64,000 nucleotides of DNA from Maribacter ulvicola (GTDB lineage: Bacteria > Bacteroidota > Bacteroidia > Flavobacteriales > Flavobacteriaceae). The stretch is taken from contig NZ_FTMA01000001.1 in assembly GCF_900155985.1 (NCBI RefSeq), positions 310,001 to 374,000 on the forward strand, written 5' to 3'. The notes beneath the pieces were generated by a model, which was given only the letters and a program-made list of their open reading frames with translations, was not told the origin of the DNA and ran no database searches. Shown in pieces: positions 9,394 through 17,990 of this stretch (within the stretch, counting starts at the first letter, position 1; each line of letters opens with the position of its first letter). The position numbers and the translations under genes are program-made.

Positions 9394-9863
9394 TCACTCC
9401 ATTCTTTAAACGGATTTTTACTTAATTGAGAATTATAATACTTCACGGCTCCAGTAACCTCAATACCTAACCAAGCAGGTTTTTGAAAAGATTCATTTTC
9501 ATCGTCCAGTTCTATTTCTGCAATGGTCAAACCTTCATTCTGATCAAAAAATTCATCAACTTCAAAGACATGTTTTCCTTTAGGAATTTCATATCTGCAT
9601 TTATCTAAAATACCTTTTTCGCATAATTTTAAAAGAGCATCGGCTTCTTCTACAGTAATTTTCTTCTCCCATTCAAATCTAGAAATACCAGATGTGTTAG
9701 ATTTACCTTTTACGGTAATGTAGCCTGTATCACCCTTAATCCTTACTCTAACTGTCCTGTTGGGGTCCGTATTTAAAAATCCCTGAACAATTCTTGTTTT
9801 AGACCTTGCCTCTGATTTGTATTTATCATTTTTTACTAAAAACTTACGCTCTATTTCTATCAT
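9390..9863 (-). CDS. CYTH domain protein (triphosphate tunnel metalloenzyme)
   Basis: A 157-residue protein whose N-terminus holds the ExExK signature (IEIERKFLV), the defining metal- and triphosphate-binding motif of the CYTH superfamily. Alternating basic and acidic strands follow (TVRVRIKGDTGYITVKG; FEWEKKI; HVFEVDEFFDQN), as expected for an eight-stranded tunnel. Members hydrolyse inorganic triphosphate or thiamine triphosphate, or make cAMP (class IV cyclase). The short bacterial form seen here is more often a triphosphatase, and the substrate is not decided by sequence. It converges on the TetR gene and is divergent from dinB, from which 53 bases separate it. Confidence 0.9.
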   Translation of the reverse strand: MIEIERKFLVKNDKYKSEARSKTRIVQGFLNTDPNRTVRVRIKGDTGYITVKGKSNTSGISRFEWEKKITVEEADALLKLCEKGILDKCRYEIPKGKHVFEVDEFFDQNEGLTIAEIELDDENESFQKPAWLGIEVTGAVKYYNSQLSKNPFKEWSD

Positions 9864-9916
9864 ATAAGTGGTTAAAACTACTATCCAAAAAACTAAGATA
9901 AGTCTTAAATTTGCTT

Positions 9917-11020
9917 ATGTCCAATGAAATAACTCATCGAAAAATTATTCATGTTGATATGGATGCTTTTTATGCATCCGTAGAAGAATTGGACAACCCT
10001 GATCTAAAGGGAAAACCATTGGCTGTGGGTGGAAGCGAAAAAAGAGGCGTAGTTTCTGCCGCCAACTATGAAGCCCGAAAATTTGGTGTACGCAGCGCTA
10101 TGAGCGGATTTCAAGCAAGAAAAAACTGCCCGCAGCTAACCTTTGTAAAACCACGTTTTGAACGATACAAAGAAATCTCAAAACAAATACGGGCCATTTT
10201 CTTTGAATATACAGATTTGGTAGAACCGCTGTCCCTTGATGAAGCATATTTGGATGTAACGATTAATAAAAAAGGGAATCCCTCTGCAACAATGCTTGCC
10301 ACTGAAATACGACAACGCATATTAGCGAAAACTGGTTTAAATGCATCTGCAGGAATATCAATCAATAAATTTATTGCTAAAGTTGCCAGCGATATTAACA
10401 AGCCTAACGGTCAAAAAACGGTTAATCCAGAAGCTGTTATTCCATTTTTAGAAGAATTAGATATTCGAAAATTTTACGGTGTAGGCAAAGTAACCGCAGA
10501 GAAAATGTACAAACTGGGTATTTTTACAGGGAAGGACCTAAAGAACAAATCTATTGAGTTTCTCGCAGAGCACTTTGGCAAAAGCGGACCTTATTATTAC
10601 CACGTAGTTCGTGGCATTCATAATAGCGAAGTAAAGCCGCACCGTATACCTAAATCCGTAGGTGCAGAACGTACGTTCAATGAAAACCTAAGTAGTGAGG
10701 TTTTTATGTTAGAACGTTTAGATCATATTGCTCAAGAACTAGAAAGAAGGTTGACGAAATCTAAAATTGCTGGTAAAACTATTACCCTGAAAATAAAATA
10801 CAGTGATTTTACGTTAAACACAAGAAGTAAAACAATGCCCTATTTTATTGCCGACAAGGACCTTATCTTAGAAACCGCTAAAGACCTTTTGTACCAAACC
10901 GAGCTACAAAACTCGGTCCGTCTTCTTGGTATCTCACTATCTAATTTAAATACAGAAGATAAGAAGACGACAGAAGTCTTAGACAAATCAATTTTAGTGC
11001 AATTAAAATTCGATTTCTAA
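9917..11020 (+). CDS. dinB: DNA polymerase IV (Y family, translesion synthesis)
   Basis: DinB copies damaged template DNA without proofreading. The palm starts immediately (IIHVDMDAFYASVEELDNP, first catalytic Asp), and the second catalytic site SLDEAYLDVT lies near residue 105. Helix-hairpin-helix (RKFYGVGKVTAEKMYKLGI) and little-finger domains follow. The protein ends QLKFDF, which fits a beta-clamp binding peptide. I chose ATG 9917 over an in-frame TTG six bases earlier because ATG is favoured and gives the normal N-terminus. Length (367 residues) is typical. No LexA box was recognised upstream. Confidence 0.95.
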   Translation: MSNEITHRKIIHVDMDAFYASVEELDNPDLKGKPLAVGGSEKRGVVSAANYEARKFGVRSAMSGFQARKNCPQLTFVKPRFERYKEISKQIRAIFFEYTDLVEPLSLDEAYLDVTINKKGNPSATMLATEIRQRILAKTGLNASAGISINKFIAKVASDINKPNGQKTVNPEAVIPFLEELDIRKFYGVGKVTAEKMYKLGIFTGKDLKNKSIEFLAEHFGKSGPYYYHVVRGIHNSEVKPHRIPKSVGAERTFNENLSSEVFMLERLDHIAQELERRLTKSKIAGKTITLKIKYSDFTLNTRSKTMPYFIADKDLILETAKDLLYQTELQNSVRLLGISLSNLNTEDKKTTEVLDKSILVQLKFDF

Positions 11021-11416
11021 ATATTGTTTTCGCAAAACATAAATGAGACGTGGTTTCTTTTGTACTGTTTTTTGAAATTAAATTGATTAAATCTTTCACC
11101 TAAACTTAATACAAAACAACAATGTCAAGCTATTTTCTTCTACATATTTATCCTCATATTTACAACTTATCAAGTTAAAATTTAGGTACTCAATCACTCT
11201 TTCATTTCTCGTATTTACTTTTAACTATTATATTTTCAATGAAACTATGTTTATTAATGTTCAACCTTTTTAATGCCTTTTTCACATATAAGCACGGAAC
11301 AGTTAAACACTACTACAAATCCTTTATTAAAATTATAACGATTATCAATATTTTTATAGCTTTATAGCAAATTGCTATGAAAAATAAATTTTAATTACCG
11401 CTCTAAACTACACATA
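11021..11416. other. AT-rich intergenic stretch between dinB and the PAS gene
   Basis: About 400 bases without a credible gene on either strand. I see no clear terminator for dinB, no tRNA and no repeat. The last 100 bases probably contain the promoter of the PAS gene, but no convincing TTTG/TAnnTTTG pair was identified. Confidence 0.5.
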
Positions 11417-11941
11417 ATGACAGACTTAAAGGATTACGATAATGCCGTAATCAAGTTTAGAAAAAGCTTGAACTTTACTATGTTACCTGTTCTTTCTTGG
11501 GACTTTTATGCTTCTAATTATGAAGAAATAAAAAAAACCGAAGAAGATACCGTTGCACTCTTAAGTTTGGTTTCTGCCAATTCTTGGAACATTGACACCA
11601 ACCTTTTAGATGAAAAGTTAAAAGCACAGAAGAATGTTGTTGTAGTTACCGATACTCAATTGAACATTGTTTTTGCCACAAAGAATATGTGGAACATGAG
11701 TCAGTATCATCCGGAAGAAATTATAGGCAAAACTCCTAAAATGTTTCAAGGTAATTTGACAAATGCTTCTACCTTGAAAATTGTTTCTAATGCCGTAAAA
11801 GAAAAAGAATCTTTTGAGGTTACCGTAGTCAATTACAAAAAAGATGGATCTACCTATAACTGTTGTATTCAAGGTCTACCTGTTTTTGACCACAAAGGTG
11901 CTCTAGTTAATTTTATAGCCTTTGAGAAAGAGGTTGCTTAA
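11417..11941 (+). CDS. Single PAS domain protein
   Basis: A 174-residue soluble protein. An N-terminal helical region (about 1-70) precedes a PAS domain (about 72-172) with the usual landmarks: VVVVTDTQLNIVFATKNM, then YHPEEIIGKTPKMFQG, and a C-terminal sheet VTVVNYKKDGSTYNCCIQGL. The IIGKTPKMFQG segment resembles the LOV/PAS_9 family, but the photoreactive Cys context (GRNCRFLQ) is absent, so blue-light sensing is not supported. No kinase, cyclase or DNA-binding output is attached. It could be a partner for another signalling protein. It stands alone and shares a bidirectional terminator with pyk. Confidence 0.85.
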   Translation: MTDLKDYDNAVIKFRKSLNFTMLPVLSWDFYASNYEEIKKTEEDTVALLSLVSANSWNIDTNLLDEKLKAQKNVVVVTDTQLNIVFATKNMWNMSQYHPEEIIGKTPKMFQGNLTNASTLKIVSNAVKEKESFEVTVVNYKKDGSTYNCCIQGLPVFDHKGALVNFIAFEKEVA

Positions 11942-11960
11942 CTATGACAGTGTAGACATA

Positions 11961-11993
11961 AAAAAAAGGGTCGCAAAATAGCGACCCTTTTTT
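11961..11993. terminator. Bidirectional intrinsic terminator between the PAS gene and pyk
   Basis: GGGTCGC (11968-11974), loop AAAATA, GCGACCC (11981-11987), flanked by seven A on the left and six T or more on the right. Both strands therefore read as a GC-rich hairpin followed by a U-tract. It closes the plus-strand PAS gene and the minus-strand pyk operon. Confidence 0.9.
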
Positions 11994-12016
11994 GTAAAAT
12001 GTATACTGAAACCTGA

Positions 12017-13459
12017 CTATATATCGCCTGACTCTATTTCGCTTACTCTTAACGTATTTACCATGCCTTTAGCTTTAATAGGCATTGCTGCAAGGCTAAT
12101 GATCATATCACCTACCTGAAGAAATCCTTTATTGAATGCAATACGGTTTACATCATCAACAGTATCATCTGTTGAGACAAATTTATCATAGTAAAAAGCT
12201 TTTACACCCCACAAGAGGTTTAACTGTGTAAGTATTCTTCTATTTGATGTAAACACAAGAATATGAGCACTAGGTCTCCAAGCAGAAATTTGAAAAGCGG
12301 TATATCCACTATTTGTTAAAGTAGAAATTGCTTTTGCTTTAATATCGGTGGCCATTGTAGCTGCATGGTAACAAATAGATTTAGTGATAAATCTCTTGGT
12401 ACGAATATGTGGTGGATCATGAGGTACATGAATTAAATCTGAACCTTCTACACTTTCCAAAATGCTTGACATTTTTTCAATAACCTGAACAGGGTAATTA
12501 CCAACAGAAGTTTCTCCAGATAACATAACCGCATCTGCACCATCCATAACAGAGTTGGCAACATCGTTTACCTCAGCTCTAGTAGGGGTTAAACTTGTAA
12601 TCATGGTCTCCATCATTTGAGTTGCAATAATTACAGGTATTCTAGCTTTCTTAGCTCTTAAAACTAATTGCTTTTGAATTAATGGTACCTCATGTGCCGG
12701 AACTTCAACACCTAAATCTCCACGAGCAACCATTAACCCGTCACAGTAGGCTACAATTTTATCAATATTCTCAACAGCTTCTGGCTTTTCAATTTTTGCA
12801 ATGATTGGAATTTTATGCTCAGAATGTTTATTGATGATGTTCTGAAGATCAATTAAATCTTGGCTAAAACGAACAAAAGAAAGTGCGATCCAATCTACTT
12901 CTAAAGAAATAGCGAATTCAGCATCTTTAATATCCTTTGTTGTAAGTGCCGGTAAAGAGATATTCGTATTCGGTAAATTAACGCCTTTCTTAGACTTTAG
13001 TGGTCCACCTTGTATAACCTTGGCTAAAACCTCATCATTACCATTGGTCTTGACAACCTCGAACATTAATTTACCATCATCTAAAAGAATACGCTCCCCA
13101 GCTTTTACATCTCTAGGAAATTCTTTGTAGTTCATGTAAACGCGTTCAGCAGAACCTTCAAAAGGCTCACCTGTTACAAAGGTAATTTCATCACCTGGGC
13201 TTACTACAACATCGCCTGCCATTACGCCTACACGTAATTTAGGTCCTTGTAAATCTGCTAAAATAGATGTATTGGTATCCATTTCATCATTTAACTCACG
13301 TATCATGTCTACGCGTTCTTTTACATCATTGTAATCTGCATGAGAAAAATTTATTCTGAATACATCTACTCCTGCATCAATCATGCTCCTGAGTACCTCT
13401 TTCTTGCTAGTTGCAGGCCCTAGGGTCGCTACAATTTTCGTCTTTTTTACAGTTGGCAT
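12017..13459 (-). CDS. pyk: Pyruvate kinase
   Basis: Catalyses the last ATP-forming step of glycolysis, phosphoenolpyruvate plus ADP to pyruvate plus ATP. The 480-residue length is normal. The N-terminal barrel begins TKIVATLGPATS and contains FRINFSHADY. The catalytic region reads IPIIAKIEKPEAVENIDKI (active-site Lys) followed by GLMVARGDLGVEVP, then PVIIATQMMETM and PTRAEVNDVANSVMDGADAVML. The C-terminal allosteric domain is present. It follows the IPExxxVDY gene with a two-base gap, so the two are almost certainly one transcript, in the gene order common in Bacteroidota. Confidence 0.98.
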   Translation of the reverse strand: MPTVKKTKIVATLGPATSKKEVLRSMIDAGVDVFRINFSHADYNDVKERVDMIRELNDEMDTNTSILADLQGPKLRVGVMAGDVVVSPGDEITFVTGEPFEGSAERVYMNYKEFPRDVKAGERILLDDGKLMFEVVKTNGNDEVLAKVIQGGPLKSKKGVNLPNTNISLPALTTKDIKDAEFAISLEVDWIALSFVRFSQDLIDLQNIINKHSEHKIPIIAKIEKPEAVENIDKIVAYCDGLMVARGDLGVEVPAHEVPLIQKQLVLRAKKARIPVIIATQMMETMITSLTPTRAEVNDVANSVMDGADAVMLSGETSVGNYPVQVIEKMSSILESVEGSDLIHVPHDPPHIRTKRFITKSICYHAATMATDIKAKAISTLTNSGYTAFQISAWRPSAHILVFTSNRRILTQLNLLWGVKAFYYDKFVSTDDTVDDVNRIAFNKGFLQVGDMIISLAAMPIKAKGMVNTLRVSEIESGDI

Positions 13460-13461
13460 AT

Positions 13462-13926
13462 TTAAAAAATTAGATTGTTCTTTGATTTTAGTTTGTCTGT
13501 ACTTATTTCGTATGCTGCCATAACTTTGGGCAACATTAATATCTTCTTAATTAAAGCGTTTATATCAAAACCCTTTTCTGTTTCTATTTTTAATAGATAA
13601 TCAACATCTTTATACTCAGGCAAAAGCCTAGGCATCTTATATGTTGTTTCATCCTTAAACAAATCGTCATGTACTATGAGTTCTTTTTCAGTACTATGAT
13701 TGGCAATTAACACCCAAAACATATCGTTATATTCATCTTCCCATTCAAAAATAGGAAACGATTTATTTTGATCAAGAATAAAATTCTTTCTTGCTCTTAC
13801 AAATTTTGCCTTAATACTTTCATTTAAGCCGTAGGCTAATGCAAAATCTTCTAAGGTAGTGTGTAAAGCGATAAGGCTAAAAGATTCATCATAAAAATCA
13901 TCATTTATTTTATAAGTCGTAGCCAT
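13462..13926 (-). CDS. IPExxxVDY family protein
   Basis: A 154-residue protein of unknown function, found almost only in Bacteroidota and named after a C-terminal signature. Here the signature reads LLPEYKDVDYLLKI, with Leu in place of the first Ile. The N-terminal part (FSLIALHTTLEDFALAYGLN) is conserved in the family. No signal peptide or membrane segment is seen. It sits two bases upstream of pyk on the minus strand and downstream of rnc, which is the usual neighbourhood. Co-transcription with pyk is likely; a metabolic role is only inferred from that. Confidence 0.88.
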   Translation of the reverse strand: MATTYKINDDFYDESFSLIALHTTLEDFALAYGLNESIKAKFVRARKNFILDQNKSFPIFEWEDEYNDMFWVLIANHSTEKELIVHDDLFKDETTYKMPRLLPEYKDVDYLLKIETEKGFDINALIKKILMLPKVMAAYEISTDKLKSKNNLIF

Positions 13927-14041
13927 ATTTCAACAAAACGGTAAATATAGAACTTCTAAGCTATAAAGCCTAGTGAGATAAATTGATAAAAACACATTAA
14001 AAGTTATTAAAACGTTAGCTTTCTATCTTTAGAATAAATGA

Positions 14042-14776
14042 TTAATTCTCCATCTTATCTTGCAAAGCAAAAAAAGCTCTTTTCGAGGCTCTTTCTTCAG
14101 CCTTCTTTTTTGATGTAGCCCTAGCCTTGGCCACGACATTACCTCCTATTGAAAGTTTAACCGCAAAATGTTTTAAAGGATCATTGCCCGTATCTTCATA
14201 AACGTCAAAATCAAAAGATTTCTTTTTCTTCTGACACCATTCTATTACTAGACTCTTATAACTTATGACCCTACCTTCTAATTGTTCAATATCAACATAG
14301 GGTTCTATAACCTGCTTATAAATAAACTTTTCACAATATTTATAACCACGATCCAGATAAATTGCTCCCACAAGTGCTTCAAACACATTACCGTGTATAT
14401 TTTGACCAAAGTGCGATTTTGGTATTCTACTTTCTACAAAATTAATTAGTCCAAAATCTTTCCCTAACTCATTTAAATGCTCCCTGCTAACAATTTTTGA
14501 TCGCATTTTGGTTAGGTAACCTTCATCCCCTTCTGGTACTTCTCTATAAAGATGCTTAGAAATTATGGTTCCTAACATGGAATCTCCTAAGAATTCTAGC
14601 CGTTCATAATTCATGGCATTACCCTTATCATCCTTCAAATTCATTGATCTGTGAAGAAATGCTTTTTTATATAATGATAATGTTTTAGGCTTAAAACCTA
14701 GAATTTTAGTTATTCCCCAAAAAAAATCCCCATCCTCTTTTGGATGGGAATTAAATAAGTTTGTGGGAAACGACAT
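14042..14776 (-). CDS. rnc: Ribonuclease III
   Basis: Cuts double-stranded RNA in rRNA precursors and in regulatory RNA duplexes. The signature nuclease motif is present (NYERLEFLGDSMLGTIISKH), and the second acidic cluster appears in NVFEALVGAIYLDRGY. A double-stranded RNA-binding domain fills the C-terminus (YKSLVIEWCQKKKKSFDFDV to KARATSKKKAEERASKRAFF). The 244 residues are typical. It starts nine bases after the fabF stop on the same strand, so fabF and rnc form one operon. It is also a plausible processor of any duplex between the two small-RNA families in this window (inference). Confidence 0.97.
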   Translation of the reverse strand: MSFPTNLFNSHPKEDGDFFWGITKILGFKPKTLSLYKKAFLHRSMNLKDDKGNAMNYERLEFLGDSMLGTIISKHLYREVPEGDEGYLTKMRSKIVSREHLNELGKDFGLINFVESRIPKSHFGQNIHGNVFEALVGAIYLDRGYKYCEKFIYKQVIEPYVDIEQLEGRVISYKSLVIEWCQKKKKSFDFDVYEDTGNDPLKHFAVKLSIGGNVVAKARATSKKKAEERASKRAFFALQDKMEN

Positions 14777-14785
14777 AAAAACTAA

Positions 14786-16036
14786 TTAATCGATTTTTTT
14801 AAAAACCACACATGCATTATGGCCTCCAAAACCAAATGTGTTACTCATGGCAACTTTTACATCTCGTTTTTGAGCTTTGTTCAATGTAAGGTTTAAACTA
14901 GGATCTATATTCTCATCTACCGTAGTATGGTTTATGGTTGGCGGTACTACGCCATGCTCCATGGCCAATATTGAAGCAATTGCTTCAATGGCCCCTGCCG
15001 CTCCTAATAAGTGACCGGTCATGGACTTGGTAGAATTGATATTTATAGCTTTGGCATGTTCTCCAAATACTTGAGTTATTGCCTTAAGCTCTGCTACATC
15101 ACCTAAGGGAGTAGAAGTACCATGTGTATTTATGGCATCTACATCTTCAATAGATAATCCCGCATCTCTCAAACAATTTTCCATTACCCTTACAACACCT
15201 ATACCATCTGGATGCGGTGCGGTCATATGGTAAGCATCACTGGACATTCCGCCACCAGCTACTTCTGCATATATTTTTGCACCTCTAGCCACTGCATGTT
15301 CATATTCTTCAAGAACCAAAGCTCCCGCTCCTTCTCCTAGAACAAAACCATCACGGGTTGCATCAAAAGGTCTTGAAGCCGTTTCTGGATCATCGTTCCT
15401 TGTTGACAATGCGTGCATTGCTCCAAAACCACCCATACCTGCAATAGTTACGGCCGCCTCGCTACCACCTGTTACAATAACGTCACAATGGCCCAAACGT
15501 ATATAGTTCAAGGCATCTATCATAGCGTTTGCCGATGAGGCACAAGCAGAAACTGTTGTATAATTAGGCCCCATAAAACCATGTTTTATAGATATGTTTC
15601 CCGGTGCTATGTCAGCAATCATCTTTGGTATAAAGAATGGATTGAATCTTGGCGTACCATCACCATTGGCAAAATTCATGACTTCGTTCTGAAAAGTTTC
15701 CAATCCACCAATTCCTGCTCCCCAAATTACGCCAACGCGAAATTTATCGATTTTTTCCAAATCTAATTTAGAATCAAGAATGGCTTCGTCAGAAGAGACT
15801 AGCGCATACTGCGCAAACCTATCTAACTTACGTCCTTCTTTTCTTTCAAAGTAATCCTCTGTGCTGTAATTCTTTAGCTCACATGCAAATTTTACTTTAA
15901 ATTTTTCTGTATCGTAATAAGTTATTGGTGCTGATCCACTTTTTCCGTTGACCAAGGAATTCCAATACTCTTCTATATTATTACCTATTGGGGTAAGCGC
16001 CCCCAAACCTGTAACTACAACTCGCTTTAACTGCAT
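14786..16036 (-). CDS. fabF: Beta-ketoacyl-ACP synthase II
   Basis: Elongates fatty acids by condensing acyl-ACP with malonyl-ACP. The Cys-His-His triad is visible: nucleophile in TTVSACASSANAMIDA (about residue 163), first His in NTHGTSTPLGDVAE and second His in NSTKSMTGHLLGAAGA, followed by the glycine-rich NTFGFGGHNACVVF end. The 416 residues match the family. It lies between acpP, which supplies its substrate carrier, and rnc, the standard order. A terminator-like hairpin in the 106-base acpP-fabF gap may lower fabF expression relative to acpP. Confidence 0.98.
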   Translation of the reverse strand: MQLKRVVVTGLGALTPIGNNIEEYWNSLVNGKSGSAPITYYDTEKFKVKFACELKNYSTEDYFERKEGRKLDRFAQYALVSSDEAILDSKLDLEKIDKFRVGVIWGAGIGGLETFQNEVMNFANGDGTPRFNPFFIPKMIADIAPGNISIKHGFMGPNYTTVSACASSANAMIDALNYIRLGHCDVIVTGGSEAAVTIAGMGGFGAMHALSTRNDDPETASRPFDATRDGFVLGEGAGALVLEEYEHAVARGAKIYAEVAGGGMSSDAYHMTAPHPDGIGVVRVMENCLRDAGLSIEDVDAINTHGTSTPLGDVAELKAITQVFGEHAKAININSTKSMTGHLLGAAGAIEAIASILAMEHGVVPPTINHTTVDENIDPSLNLTLNKAQKRDVKVAMSNTFGFGGHNACVVFKKID

Positions 16037-16074
16037 TTAACTTTTTATTTGTTTAAATCTAAACCAAGCGTAAA

Positions 16075-16119
16075 TTAAAAAAAATTATCCATGCGGAGCA
16101 TTTACCACATGGATAATTT
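16075..16119 (-). terminator. Intrinsic terminator/attenuator between acpP and fabF
   Basis: On the minus strand a 12-base stem (arms at 16108-16119 and 16082-16093, 14-base loop) is followed by a run of T (A run at 16077-16084 on the plus strand). It follows acpP and precedes fabF, so it probably lets most transcripts stop after acpP while some continue, which would fit the high demand for ACP. Confidence 0.65.
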
Positions 16120-16142
16120 GAATTCTATTTAAGAAAACATCT

Positions 16143-16376
16143 TTACTTCGCTTCTTCTATATAGCTGATCGCTTGACCAACAGTTGCGATATTCTCAGCT
16201 TGATCGTCTGGAATTTGGATATCAAATTCTTTTTCGAACTCCATTATCAACTCTACTGTGTCTAATGAATCTGCGCCTAAATCGTTAGTAAAGCTAGCCT
16301 CGGTTACCACTTCGTTTTCATCAACTCCTAATTTATCAACGATGATAGCTTTAACTCTTGATGCAATGTCTGACAT
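16143..16376 (-). CDS. acpP: Acyl carrier protein
   Basis: A small acidic protein that carries growing acyl chains on a phosphopantetheine arm. The 77 residues contain the attachment site [19 protein letters not shown], with the modified serine in the DSL motif near residue 37. All four helices of the family are present. It is the first gene of the acpP-fabF-rnc group, and the start ATG is followed by the standard [17 protein letters not shown]. About 290 bases separate its start from the divergent purN start; that gap presumably holds both promoters. Confidence 0.98.
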   Translation of the reverse strand: MSDIASRVKAIIVDKLGVDENEVVTEASFTNDLGADSLDTVELIMEFEKEFDIQIPDDQAENIATVGQAISYIEEAK

Positions 16377-16664
16377 AATAATATTTGTTTTAAAAATTTA
16401 AATTGAAGGCAAAAATAAAAAACTTTGGTTTAATTACACTAATTGTCATTAAAATGTATGGTAATTTAATAAAATTAAAGACATGTGATGTAATTTTACC
16501 GTATTAATATTTTGTTTCAGTAACGGTAATTAAAGGTATTAAAAAGTAGTAAGGAAATTAGAACGGTAATTGTTATTCGTTTTTCTAAATTCTGACATGC
16601 TTTAAATTTACTCTATTTGCCAATTTTAAATTCATTGTTCGCTCTCTTAAAAAGACCACTTATA

Positions 16665-17240
16665 TTGAAAACCAAAAAAATCATTCTTTTTGCCTCAGGC
16701 TCCGGATCTAATGTTGAAAACATTGCCAACTATTTTAAACTCCGCAAAGACGTTACTATATGCTGTGTTCTAACCAACAAAAGAGATGCCAAAGTCATAG
16801 ACAGATGTAACAGACTTGAAATAACTGCTTTGTCTTTTAACAGACAAGCGTTCTCTAAAAGCGATTTTATTCTTAACATGCTACAGTCTTTAGAACCTGA
16901 CCTTATAGTATTAGCCGGCTTTTTATGGAAGATTCCTGAAACCATAACCAATGCATTCCCAAAACAAATTGTAAACATTCACCCCGCACTGCTACCAAAA
17001 TATGGCGGTAAAGGTATGTACGGCATGAACGTGCATAACGCAGTAAAAAAGCACAAAGAAACCGAAACCGGTATAACCATACACTACGTAAATGCGCATT
17101 ATGACGAAGGGACAATTATTAAACAGGCAAAAGCGCAATTGACCAAAGTAGATTCTGCTGAAGACATTGCTGCAAAAGTGCACCAATTAGAATATGAATA
17201 CTTCCCAAAAGTAATTGACGAAATTTTACTGAAACAATAA
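16665..17240 (+). CDS. purN: Phosphoribosylglycinamide formyltransferase
   Basis: Transfers a formyl group from 10-formyl-tetrahydrofolate to GAR in purine synthesis. Motifs seen are the phosphate loop LFASGSGSNVENI, the active-site region NIHPALLPKYGGKGMYG and ETGITIHYVNAHYDEGTII. No ATG fits. The frame is open from TTG 16617, but TTG 16665 puts KTKKIILFASGSGSN at the N-terminus as in other PurN proteins. The earlier TTG overlaps a CTATTTGCC sequence that looks like part of a promoter. Start confidence is moderate. Its TAA overlaps the ATG of the RNase H gene by one base, so the two are translationally coupled. Confidence 0.93.
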   Translation: MKTKKIILFASGSGSNVENIANYFKLRKDVTICCVLTNKRDAKVIDRCNRLEITALSFNRQAFSKSDFILNMLQSLEPDLIVLAGFLWKIPETITNAFPKQIVNIHPALLPKYGGKGMYGMNVHNAVKKHKETETGITIHYVNAHYDEGTIIKQAKAQLTKVDSAEDIAAKVHQLEYEYFPKVIDEILLKQ

Positions 17241-17875
17241 TGGCTAATAAGGAAAAGTTCTATGTTGTCTGGAAAGGTAAAAAACCGGGCATTTACAATT
17301 CTTGGAAGGAATGTAAGAAGTCTATTGCCAACTATGCCGGTGCAGAATATAAATCTTTTGAGTCTTTTGATACCGCAAAAAAAGCCTACAATGGCAATTA
17401 TGCCGATTTTAAAGGGAAGAAAAAAACAACGCCTTCCTTATCTAAAGCAGAATTAGCACGAATAGGCCAGCCAAATTATCATTCTATCTCTGTTGATGCG
17501 GCTTCTAGCGGAAATCCCGGTGTTATGGAATACCAAGGCGTAGACACTAAAACAGGTAAAAAACTATTTAGACAAGGTCCTTTTCCGCAGGGCACCAATA
17601 ATATTGGAGAATTCTTAGCCCTGGTTCACGGACTAGCGTTTTTAAAAGAGCGCAATAGCGACCGTGTTATCTATACAGATTCCAGAACCGCCATGAGTTG
17701 GGTACGTAAAAAGAAATGCAACACCAAACTAACCGTGTCTGGCAAAAACAAAAATCTCTTCGACCTCATAGACAGAGCTGAAGACTGGTTGAAAAAAAAT
17801 AAATACCATACTATTATCGTAAAATGGGAAACAAAGGCCTGGGGAGAAATTCCCGCAGACTTTGGCAGAAAATAA
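17240..17875 (+). CDS. Ribonuclease H with N-terminal viroplasmin (hybrid-binding) domain
   Basis: Degrades the RNA strand of RNA-DNA hybrids. Residues 1-55 form a viroplasmin/HBD domain that grips hybrids (FYVVWKGKKPGIYNSWKECK, then GAEYKSFESFDTAKKAY). The nuclease domain follows, with catalytic acids in HSISVDAASSGNPG (Asp), NNIGEFLALVHG (Glu) and RVIYTDSRTAMSWV (Asp). The 211 residues match this Bacteroidota type, which lacks the classical basic handle region. It overlaps the purN stop by one base, so its translation probably depends on purN. This type is usually an additional RNase HI-like enzyme besides RnhB. Confidence 0.94.
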   Translation: MANKEKFYVVWKGKKPGIYNSWKECKKSIANYAGAEYKSFESFDTAKKAYNGNYADFKGKKKTTPSLSKAELARIGQPNYHSISVDAASSGNPGVMEYQGVDTKTGKKLFRQGPFPQGTNNIGEFLALVHGLAFLKERNSDRVIYTDSRTAMSWVRKKKCNTKLTVSGKNKNLFDLIDRAEDWLKKNKYHTIIVKWETKAWGEIPADFGRK

Positions 17876-17990
17876 TTATCACCCCCCTGCCTCAAATTAT
17901 AGTTGACAACTATTACCATTTGTATTTAATAAACCCTTTTTAATTAGCCCTCCAAAATCGTATATTTGCAGCTTAAATTTTTACAATTTT

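Noticed and set aside
16617..16664. Longer PurN N-terminus from TTG 16617
   Set aside because: It adds residues not found in PurN proteins and overlaps promoter-like sequence; TTG 16665 fits the family better.
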